From Gammaproteobacteria bacterium (GTDB lineage Bacteria; Pseudomonadota; Gammaproteobacteria; Magnimaribacterales; AG-339-G14): a stretch of DNA of 11,339 bases. The translations under genes and the position numbers were made by a program. Shown here piece after piece: positions 1-5,753 of this stretch. The stretch spans positions 1 through 11,339 of the forward strand of contig NZFZ01000022.1 of assembly GCA_002689405.1 (NCBI GenBank), read 5' to 3'. The first letter of the stretch is position 1, and each line of letters starts with the position of its first letter. The notes under the pieces were generated by a model. That model had not been told where the DNA came from. It saw only the letters and a program-made list of their open reading frames with translations, and did not search any database.

Positions 1-92
1 ATTACCTCTTCAATTGTTGCTTGAGCATACAAAGTGGACACCAATAAAATGGAGCCAACAAAAGCCAAGCCTGTTTTAAAGAATTTACTCAT
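1..92 (-). CDS. TonB-dependent outer-membrane receptor, N-terminal fragment
   Basis: Thirty codons of a gene that leaves the window at base 1. The ATG (complement of 90-92) has a strong Shine-Dalgarno, GGGGAGG, 7 bases upstream, so the start is secure. The translation begins with a classic signal peptide: a basic start (MSKFFK), a hydrophobic core at about residues 8-22 and a likely signal peptidase I site after YAQA (residue 25). The mature protein would begin TIEEV, which resembles the start of the TonB box (I-E-E-V-x-V-T-A) of many marine gammaproteobacterial TonB-dependent receptors. Such proteins import large or scarce substrates across the outer membrane using TonB/ExbB/ExbD energy. Export is directly supported; the receptor assignment rests on five mature residues and is inferred. 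The substrate cannot be judged. The gene is divergent from nth. Confidence 0.6.
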   Translation of the reverse strand, partial: MSKFFKTGLAFVGSILLVSTLYAQATIEEV

Positions 93-99
93 CTAGAAT

Positions 100-106
100 C
101 CTCCCC
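100..106 (-). promoter_or_regulatory. Strong ribosome binding site of the TonB-receptor gene
   Basis: Read on the minus strand this is GGGGAGG, 7 bases before the ATG. It is one of the few near-consensus Shine-Dalgarno sites in the window and fixes the start of the exported protein. Confidence 0.75.
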
Positions 107-197
107 TAATGAGTTGAAATTAATTTGCGAAGAACTCAAGCAAGAAAAACTATAACTTTTGCTTATAAGCTTAAGGATTCTCCCCCTATTACCTTCG

Positions 198-225
198 ATA
201 ATACCTAATTTTAGAAGTACTGCAA
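198..225 (-). promoter_or_regulatory. Candidate sigma-70 promoter for the TonB-receptor gene
   Basis: On the minus strand TTGCAG (220-225) is followed after 16 bases by TATTAT (198-203), a 5/6 match to the -10 consensus; the -35 matches only 3/6. Transcription would start near 190 and give a leader of about 97 bases. A weaker alternative -10, TATAGT, lies at 149-154 on the minus strand without a good -35. Low confidence in AT-rich DNA. Confidence 0.3.
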
Positions 226-231
226 CCCTCT

Positions 232-260
232 TTGAACAAAAAAAATCTCTAAGATAAAAT
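232..260 (+). promoter_or_regulatory. Candidate sigma-70 promoter for nth
   Basis: TTGAAC (232-237, 4/6 to the -35 consensus) and TAAAAT (255-260, 5/6 to the -10) are separated by the optimal 17 bases. Transcription would start near 267, leaving a leader of about 30 bases with no recognisable Shine-Dalgarno. The rest of the divergent spacer (93-297) holds a perfect 10-bp palindrome GCTTATAAGC at 161-170, but no terminator or riboswitch fold that I can see. Confidence 0.45.
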
Positions 261-297
261 CCGTTAAAATAATACTCCTCCAGCCGAATTAAAATTA

Positions 298-951
298 ATG
301 AATAAAAAAGAAAGAGCTTTGTTTGTAGAGAAAAAACTCAATGAACTTTTCCCAAATCCTAAAGCGCCTTTGAAACATAAAAATGCTTTTACTTTTTTAA
401 TTGCAGTTTTGTTAAGCGCACAAACAACGGACAAGCGAGTCAATATAGTCACTAAGGAACTCTTTGAGGCTGCTGCTTCTCCAAAGGAAATGTTTAAGTT
501 GGGAGAAAAAAAAGTCTATGACTTTATTAAAACTTGTGGGCTCGCCCCAAAAAAAGCCAAAGCTATCATAGAAACCTCAAAGCTGCTCATGGAAAAGCAC
601 AATGGTAAGGTGCCAAAAGAACTCACTCAGCTGGAAGAACTTCCAGGCGTAGGTCATAAAACCGCATCAGTAGTGGTCAGCGAATTTTTCAAAAAACCTG
701 CTTTTCCAGTTGATACACATATTCACCGCTTAGCTCAACGCTGGGGGCTGACAAATGGTAAATCGGTCAAACAAACTGAAAAAGATTTAAAAGAAGTTTT
801 TGATGAGATGAATTGGCGAGATTTGCATTTGCAGTTTATTTTTTACGGTCGAACATTTTGTACGGCAAAAGGTTGTGATGGCACAGTATGTTTTATGTGT
901 AAAAGTTTATATCCTAATAGAAAAAATAAAATTAAGACGTTAAAAGCTTAA
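298..951 (+). CDS. nth: Endonuclease III, base-excision DNA glycosylase/AP lyase
   Basis: Removes oxidised pyrimidines from DNA and nicks the resulting abasic site. The 217 residues match the family length (E. coli 211). The helix-hairpin-helix LPGVGHKTA lies at 115-123 and contains the catalytic lysine K121; the catalytic aspartate is D139 in FPVDTHIHR. The C-terminal iron-sulfur region has C188, C193, C198 and C201, spaced C-X4-C-X4-C-X2-C instead of the C-X6-C-X2-C-X5-C of E. coli Nth. The sequence around it (HLQFIFYGRTFCTAKG) looks more like the Nth branch common in Bacteroidetes and some other phyla than the HHWLILHGR form of typical gammaproteobacteria; that affinity is from memory. The start has no clear Shine-Dalgarno, but the next in-frame Met is residue 65, well inside the fold. 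Probably transcribed from the promoter at 232-260. Confidence 0.93.
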   Translation: MNKKERALFVEKKLNELFPNPKAPLKHKNAFTFLIAVLLSAQTTDKRVNIVTKELFEAAASPKEMFKLGEKKVYDFIKTCGLAPKKAKAIIETSKLLMEKHNGKVPKELTQLEELPGVGHKTASVVVSEFFKKPAFPVDTHIHRLAQRWGLTNGKSVKQTEKDLKEVFDEMNWRDLHLQFIFYGRTFCTAKGCDGTVCFMCKSLYPNRKNKIKTLKA

Positions 952-975
952 ATTAATTTCATTGAGGAGTATAAT
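947..975 (+). promoter_or_regulatory. Candidate glyA promoter with consensus -10 TATAAT
   Basis: A perfect TATAAT lies at 970-975. The -35 is poor: CTTAAA (947-952) at 17-base spacing or TTAAAT (948-953) at 16, overlapping the nth stop codon. Transcription would start near 982 and leave a leader of about 20 bases. Since nth ends only 50 bases before glyA, this would let glyA and the genes after it be expressed independently of nth. Confidence 0.5.
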
Positions 976-1001
976 TTAAGCAATACAAATCGCTTTCATT
1001 T

Positions 1002-2258
1002 ATGTACGGAAATAATTTATCTATCAAATCTTTTGACGATGATCTTTGGCAAGCTCTAGAACAAGAACGCCTCAGGCAAGAACAACACATCGAACTCATA
1101 GCCTCTGAAAATTATGCCTCTCCAAGAATACTAGAAGCCCAAGGATCTATTCTGACCAATAAATATGCAGAAGGTTATCCGGGAAAGAGATACTACGGTG
1201 GCTGCGAATACGTCGATATCGCCGAGCAATTGGCCATTGATCGTGCAAAAGAATTATTTGGGGCCGATTATGCAAATGTCCAGCCGCATTCTGGGGCAAG
1301 TGCAAACGCAGCAGTCTTTCTCGCACTTTTGAATGCTGGCGATAGAATATTAGGCATGAGTCTTGATCATGGAGGTCACTTGACCCATGGTTCTAAAGTT
1401 AACTTTTCAGGAAAAATATACGAATCTTACAGTTATGGAATTGATTCCAGTACTGGGGATATTGACTATGCACAAGTGGAAGCGCTGGCAAAAGAGCACA
1501 GGCCAAAGCTTATCATTTGTGGCTTTTCAGCCTTTTCAGGTATCTTGGATTGGGCAAAATTCAAAGAGATTGCAAAGTCCATTGATGCGTATTTGTTAGC
1601 AGACATTTCGCATGTTTCGGGTCTGGTTGCCGCGGGACTTTACCCAAATCCCTTTCCTCATGCGGATGTGGTTACGACCACAACGCATAAAACCTTAGTT
1701 GGGCCAAGAGGTGGTTTAATTTTAGCGGGTCCAAACGAGGAACTCCAAAAGAAACTAAACTCTGCGTTGTTTCCTGGATCTCAGGGTGGTCCCTTGATGC
1801 ACGTCATAGCTGCCAAGGCAGTATGTTTTAAGGAAGCAATGGAAGAAGAATTCAAAACATATCAACAGCAGATTCTTTTTAACGCGAAAACCATGAGTGC
1901 CCAATTTATGAAAAACGGAATAGATATTGTTTCCAACGGTACTTCCAATCACATGTTTTTAGTAAACCTTATTAAGAATAACGTTACTGGAAAGGATCTT
2001 GAAGCTGCTCTTGGGCAGGCATTCATAACTGTCAATAAAAATTCAGTGCCCGATGATCCCAAATCACCTTTTGTAACTTCTGGAATTAGAGTTGGAACAC
2101 CTGCGGTAACTCGCAGAGGCTTCAAAGAAAAAGAAGTTTCACAAGTTGCAGATTGGATTTCTCAAATCATTCAAAATATTGAAGACCAAAAATTAATTGC
2201 AGACATAAAAGAAGAAGTCAAAAACCTTTGTGGCAATTTTCCCGTTTACTCTGAATAA
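1002..2258 (+). CDS. glyA: Serine hydroxymethyltransferase
   Basis: A cytoplasmic PLP enzyme that converts serine and tetrahydrofolate to glycine and 5,10-methylene-THF, the main one-carbon source. At 418 residues it is one longer than E. coli GlyA and aligns with it almost throughout. Landmarks are [10 protein letters not shown] at about 29-38, the folate/substrate region [14 protein letters not shown] at 59-72, HGGHLTHG at 123-130, the PLP-contacting DISH at 201-204, and the Schiff-base lysine K230 in [14 protein letters not shown]. The start is unambiguous: an in-frame TAA lies at 972-974 and no other start codon falls between it and the ATG. The only Shine-Dalgarno-like sequence, GAGGAG at 964-969, is 32 bases away, too far to serve. 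nrdR follows after 3 bases, the usual gammaproteobacterial order. Confidence 0.98.
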   Translation: MYGNNLSIKSFDDDLWQALEQERLRQEQHIELIASENYASPRILEAQGSILTNKYAEGYPGKRYYGGCEYVDIAEQLAIDRAKELFGADYANVQPHSGASANAAVFLALLNAGDRILGMSLDHGGHLTHGSKVNFSGKIYESYSYGIDSSTGDIDYAQVEALAKEHRPKLIICGFSAFSGILDWAKFKEIAKSIDAYLLADISHVSGLVAAGLYPNPFPHADVVTTTTHKTLVGPRGGLILAGPNEELQKKLNSALFPGSQGGPLMHVIAAKAVCFKEAMEEEFKTYQQQILFNAKTMSAQFMKNGIDIVSNGTSNHMFLVNLIKNNVTGKDLEAALGQAFITVNKNSVPDDPKSPFVTSGIRVGTPAVTRRGFKEKEVSQVADWISQIIQNIEDQKLIADIKEEVKNLCGNFPVYSE

Positions 2259-2261
2259 GGC

Positions 2262-2714
2262 ATGCACTGTCCGTACTGTTCCTTCGAAGAAAGCAAGGTC
2301 ATAGACTCACGTCTGGTAACCGAAGGCAGTGAAATCAGAAGAAGACGAGAATGTCTCAAGTGCGGCGAAAGATGGACAACTTTTGAAGTTGGAGAATTGG
2401 TCATGCCGAAAATAATAAAACAAGATAAATCTAGAGTTCCGTTTGATGAAACCAAGATAAGAGAAGGAATAGCTAGGTCTTTAGAAAAAAGGCCAGTGAG
2501 CGATGCGCAATTCCAATCCTTGATAGAATCCATAAAGAAAGAAATTAGAGATTTTGGCGAACGAGAGATCGAATCTAAAATCATCGGCGAGACGGTTATG
2601 AAACATCTTAAAAAGTTAGATGAGGTAGCTTTCGTCAGATTTGCCTCAGTGTATAGAAGTTTTCAAGACCCTAACGAATTCAGTGAAGAAGTTAAAAAAC
2701 TGAGCGATGAATGA
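2262..2714 (+). CDS. nrdR: Transcriptional repressor NrdR
   Basis: Represses ribonucleotide reductase genes in response to ATP/dATP. The 150-residue length is typical. The N-terminal zinc ribbon has ligands C3, C6, C31 and C34 (CPYC and CLKC), with the basic DNA-contact stretch EIRRRREC between them. The rest, about 48-138, is the ATP-cone that senses nucleotides (VPFDETKIREGI at 59-70; FVRFASVYRSF at 124-134). It starts 3 bases after glyA, with AAGG just before the ATG, and its end overlaps ribD by 8 bp, so it sits inside the riboflavin operon as in E. coli and its relatives. I see no NrdR box pair here; its targets should lie elsewhere. Confidence 0.97.
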   Translation: MHCPYCSFEESKVIDSRLVTEGSEIRRRRECLKCGERWTTFEVGELVMPKIIKQDKSRVPFDETKIREGIARSLEKRPVSDAQFQSLIESIKKEIRDFGEREIESKIIGETVMKHLKKLDEVAFVRFASVYRSFQDPNEFSEEVKKLSDE

Positions 2715-3807
2715 CTCATATTTCATGGCAAAAGCTTTATCTCTTGCTATTAGAGGAAGATTCACGAGTAAGCCTGGAGTAAATGTTGGCTCCGTAATTG
2801 TTAAAAATAACAAAATCATAGGTCAGGGTTTTTATGAAAAATACGGCGGTCTTCATGCAGAAATCAACGCCATCAATGATGTAAGGAAAAAATATAAAAC
2901 AAATTATTTCTCCAAACTTTCCGGAAGCGACATCTATATCACTTTAGAACCTTGCAGCAAAAAAGGAAAAACAGGCGCATGTGTAAATGAACTTAAAAAG
3001 TATGCCTTCAAGAGAATAATAATTGGAACAAAAGATCCAACTCAAAATGGCATTGTCAATCTGCGCAAAGCAGGCTACGAAGTAAAAAACTTAGAAGATG
3101 AAAAATGTCTTGATGTAAACAAAGCATTTTTACACAAAGCTAAATTTAAAAGGCCTTACATCAGAGCAAAAATTGCAATGTCTCAAGACCATAAATCGGT
3201 TTTTTTATCTGGCAAAAGAAAGTGGATTACCGGTATTCCTGCACGTAATGACGTCCAATGCCTCAGAGCTGAATCGGATATCGTCATTACTGGGGCAGGA
3301 ACGCTTAATGAAGATAAGCCTTCTATGAATGTAAGGCTTAAAGAAATAGTTTCAAATAAAAATTTTTTGCAACCCGTAAGATACGTTTTTTCCAAAGATC
3401 TTAAACTGAACTGGGATATTCCTTTTTTTGCTTTGCCTGGAAAAAAAGTGGTAGTGACTCAAAAAAAAACGCTTCCAAAGCGCGCGCAAGCAATAGGAGA
3501 GCTTTCGCTCATGCATTGTGCTAAAAATCAAAATTTTCTTGACCCCAAAAACTTTGTAAAGAGGGTTTCCAAACTTAACGTGAACAATATTTTACTGGAA
3601 GCTGGACCTAAACTTTTAGGCAGTTTTGGTGATGAAAACCTAATCGATGAATATATTTTCTTCATATCTTCTGAGAAACTTGGAAATACAGCCAAACATT
3701 TTTATGGCGGTCAAAAAAAAATAAACTTCTTTGGAGGAACGCAATTCGATATAGTTGAGGAACTTAGAATTGGTAAAGATACCAAAATAGTTTTAAGGAA
3801 AAAATAA
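2707..3807 (+). CDS. ribD: RibD: pyrimidine deaminase/reductase of riboflavin synthesis
   Basis: Bifunctional cytoplasmic enzyme: an N-terminal zinc deaminase (about 1-145) acts on the pyrimidine made by GTP cyclohydrolase II, and a C-terminal reductase (about 150-366) reduces the ribosyl side chain. The 366 residues equal the usual length. The zinc triad is intact: H50-A-E52, C83 and C92 (PC-X8-C). The reductase has KWITG (172-176), the GAGT turn and the conserved P-S-x-x-V-R region (196-210), and LLEAGPKLLGSF (296-307). Several normally conserved deaminase loops differ: KPGVNVGSV replaces the HPNPxVGCV type, KTGAC replaces RTPPC, and the DPNPxVxGxG loop is shorter (DPTQNG). The start lies in an ATGAATGA overlap with nrdR, which implies translational coupling. 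No FMN riboswitch can precede it here. Confidence 0.93.
   Translation: MNDSYFMAKALSLAIRGRFTSKPGVNVGSVIVKNNKIIGQGFYEKYGGLHAEINAINDVRKKYKTNYFSKLSGSDIYITLEPCSKKGKTGACVNELKKYAFKRIIIGTKDPTQNGIVNLRKAGYEVKNLEDEKCLDVNKAFLHKAKFKRPYIRAKIAMSQDHKSVFLSGKRKWITGIPARNDVQCLRAESDIVITGAGTLNEDKPSMNVRLKEIVSNKNFLQPVRYVFSKDLKLNWDIPFFALPGKKVVVTQKKTLPKRAQAIGELSLMHCAKNQNFLDPKNFVKRVSKLNVNNILLEAGPKLLGSFGDENLIDEYIFFISSEKLGNTAKHFYGGQKKINFFGGTQFDIVEELRIGKDTKIVLRKK
3795..3799 (+). promoter_or_regulatory. Ribosome binding site of the RibB gene
   Basis: AAGGA inside the last codons of ribD, 9 bases before the ATG at 3809. It supports that start and is clearer than the sites of the other genes of this operon. Confidence 0.55.
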
Positions 3808-3808
3808 A

Positions 3809-4900
3809 ATGGATTTGAATGATACTAAAGAGCTCATTTCTGAAATTAAAAAAGGAAACATGGTGCTTTTAATGGATGATGAAGATCGTGAAAACGAAGG
3901 CGATTTAATTCTAGCTGGTGAAAAAGCAACCGCAGAGAAAATAAATTTTATGGCTAAAAATGCCAGAGGGTTAATCTGTCTTGCGATGAGTCAAAATAAA
4001 TGCGAAGCCTTAAATTTGAATCAAATGGTAAGCAACAATAAAAGTGGTTTGGGAACAGGCTTCACTGTTTCAATTGAAGCTGCTAGTGGAATTACCACCG
4101 GTATTTCTGCTGCGGATCGGGCTAGAACCATTACTGTTGCATCTAAAGCAAAAGCTAAAGCAAACGATATTGTTTCTCCAGGACACGTATTCCCTGTAAG
4201 AGCTGTCCCGGGTGGTGTTTTATCTCGCACAGGTCATACCGAGGGAAGTACTGATTTATGTAGATTGGCTGGTTTTACAGAATCAGCTGTAATTTGCGAG
4301 GTCATGAATGAAGACGGAACCATGGCTCGGAAAAAAGAATTACTGGAGTTCAGTAAAAATCACAATTTAAAGATAGGAACAATAGCTGACCTTATAAACT
4401 ATCGAATTTTAAATGAACAAACCGTAAAAAGAATAGAAAAGAAAACAGTAAAAACAGAATTCGGAAAGTTCAATCTCATTCTCTATAAGGACCTTATTTT
4501 TGGCGAAACTCACTTAGTGCTGCAAAAAGGAAAAGTTACTAAAAACAGTCCTACGCTTGTGAGAGTGCAACAAAGTAATTTCTTTCATGATCTTTTAAAT
4601 ATTACTGAATTTGGAGCTAGATGGTCGGTATCTGACGCCATGAAAAAAATAAATGAAGCAGGAAAAGGAATCATCTTGCTGATTGATGGGGAGAGAAATA
4701 AAGCTGAGGAATTTCAGGAAATAAATGCCTCTAAGAAAAATCGAAAAAGTATTCCAAATAACGACCCAAGAAGAATTGGCATAGGGTCTCAAATCCTAAG
4801 AGATCTGGGAGTAAAACAAATTAAATTAATGGGTTCTGAAGTCAGGTACCCTTCTTTATCGGGATTTGATTTGGAAGTAATTGAATACATAAAAAAATGA
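3809..4900 (+). CDS. ribB: 3,4-dihydroxy-2-butanone-4-phosphate synthase with degenerate RibA-like domain (RibBX type)
   Basis: Makes the four-carbon precursor of lumazine from ribulose 5-phosphate. Residues 1-205 form a complete RibB: the acidic Mg/substrate loop [10 protein letters not shown] at 23-32, [12 protein letters not shown] at 80-91, [11 protein letters not shown] at 128-138 and [11 protein letters not shown] at 140-150 with the catalytic-region His143. Residues about 215-363 align with GTP cyclohydrolase II only at the end ([17 protein letters not shown], 324-340). The zinc cysteines (the C-L-R-C-D-C type region) and the QEGRGIGL active-site stretch are missing, so this half should not have RibA activity. 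This matches the RibBX variant known from Proteobacteria, whose tail has no assigned activity. It starts 1 base after ribD and overlaps ribH by 4 bp. It would be easy to misannotate as bifunctional RibBA. Confidence 0.93.
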   Translation: MDLNDTKELISEIKKGNMVLLMDDEDRENEGDLILAGEKATAEKINFMAKNARGLICLAMSQNKCEALNLNQMVSNNKSGLGTGFTVSIEAASGITTGISAADRARTITVASKAKAKANDIVSPGHVFPVRAVPGGVLSRTGHTEGSTDLCRLAGFTESAVICEVMNEDGTMARKKELLEFSKNHNLKIGTIADLINYRILNEQTVKRIEKKTVKTEFGKFNLILYKDLIFGETHLVLQKGKVTKNSPTLVRVQQSNFFHDLLNITEFGARWSVSDAMKKINEAGKGIILLIDGERNKAEEFQEINASKKNRKSIPNNDPRRIGIGSQILRDLGVKQIKLMGSEVRYPSLSGFDLEVIEYIKK

Positions 4901-5349
4901 AGTCCTCACAATTAAAAATTAGTCAACCAACTCATAATTTAAGCGATGCAACCGTTGCCGTTGTCAGCACTTATTGGAATGCAGAAATTATCTTACCAAT
5001 GCTTAAAGACTGTCTTGCTGTATTAGAAGAACATAACTTAAAAAATGAGTCTTTCATGGTTCCTGGCGCCTATGAATTGCCGTTTATCGCTAATAAGCTT
5101 TGTAAAAATTATGATGCTGTTATTTTGCTCGGCTGTATCATTAAAGGAGAAACACCGCATTTTGAAATCATCTCTCAAAGTATCAGTGATTCGGTTCTGA
5201 AGGTTTCTTTAGAGAAAGATACCCCGATTATTTTTGGAGTTCTTACAACGAATGATGAAACGCAGGCAAAAGAAAGAGCTGTATATAAAGGTTCTGAATT
5301 TGCTAAGTCTGCTATAAATGTTTTGGATACCCTAAAAAAAATTAAGTGA
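4897..5349 (+). CDS. ribH: 6,7-dimethyl-8-ribityllumazine synthase
   Basis: Condenses the RibD/phosphatase product with dihydroxybutanone phosphate to lumazine, the immediate precursor of riboflavin; the family assembles into pentamers or 60-mers. The 150 residues match the family. Visible sites are the aromatic W27 expected to stack on the substrate, VPGAYELP at 55-62, the phosphate/catalytic loop KGETPHFE at 83-90 with catalytic His88, GVLTT at 114-118 and the conserved arginine R127. It begins in an ATGA overlap with the RibB stop and ends in a GTGA overlap with nusB. Neither junction has a good Shine-Dalgarno, so reinitiation is likely. Riboflavin synthase (RibE), which uses the product, is not in the window. 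Confidence 0.97.
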   Translation: MKSSQLKISQPTHNLSDATVAVVSTYWNAEIILPMLKDCLAVLEEHNLKNESFMVPGAYELPFIANKLCKNYDAVILLGCIIKGETPHFEIISQSISDSVLKVSLEKDTPIIFGVLTTNDETQAKERAVYKGSEFAKSAINVLDTLKKIK

Positions 5350-5753
5350 AAACAAATCCATCTCCAACCAAGATAAGAGAACTGGTTATCCAAGCCCTTT
5401 ATCAAAAGAAAATTTCTGGGGATTCAAATACAAAAATTTTAAAGGAACTAAAGCAGGCCCAAAAAAACTTGAATACAGAAAAAGTTAGTCAAATTGTCAA
5501 AGACATAAAATTATTCGAACAGGAATTCTCAAACACCATTGAAAAACTTTCCAATATTCCATTTGAAAGAATTGGTGGCATTGAGCTTTCCATCTTGTAT
5601 CTGGCTTTGTATGAAGTCTCCAAATCTCAATTGGATATTCCAATCATTATCAATGAAGCTGTTAAGCTTGCAAAAAAATTTGGACAGAGCTCAAGCCATA
5701 AATTCATCAACGCAATTTTAGATAAGGCTATTAAAGAGAAACAAATTATCTGA
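5346..5753 (+). CDS. nusB: Transcription antitermination factor NusB
   Basis: Binds boxA RNA together with NusE (ribosomal protein S10) to prevent early termination of rRNA transcripts. At 135 residues it is close to E. coli NusB (139). The all-helical fold is recognisable from RELVIQALYQ at about 11-20, GGIELSILYLALYE at 77-90, and the diagnostic C-terminal stretch INEAVKLAKKFG (101-112) and SHKFINAILDKA (116-127). The start codon is GTG, its TG shared with the ribH stop codon (GTGA), so it is translated by coupling. In many gammaproteobacteria thiL follows; here the gene ends inside the end of purA on the opposite strand. Confidence 0.96.
   Translation: MKTNPSPTKIRELVIQALYQKKISGDSNTKILKELKQAQKNLNTEKVSQIVKDIKLFEQEFSNTIEKLSNIPFERIGGIELSILYLALYEVSKSQLDIPIIINEAVKLAKKFGQSSSHKFINAILDKAIKEKQII

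Noticed and set aside
135..165. Imperfect 8-bp inverted repeat (AAGCAAGA / TTTTGCTT) as a terminator or RNA element
   Set aside because: The stem needs a G-U pair, has an 11-base loop and lacks a following U-run.
161..170. Perfect palindrome GCTTATAAGC in the spacer upstream of nth
   Set aside because: Ten bases in AT-rich DNA is weak evidence; no second copy or T-run was seen, so I call neither an operator nor a terminator.
2246..2584. 112-codon open frame antisense to nrdR
   Set aside because: It lies wholly opposite glyA/nrdR, resembles no family I know, and has no Shine-Dalgarno; it is a by-product of nrdR codon use.
2600..2760. FMN riboswitch before the rib genes
   Set aside because: The nrdR coding sequence runs into ribD with an 8-bp overlap, leaving no leader, and no conserved RFN blocks were seen.
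3809..4900. Bifunctional RibBA
   Set aside because: The RibA half lacks the zinc cysteines and the catalytic stretch, so GTP cyclohydrolase II activity is not supported.
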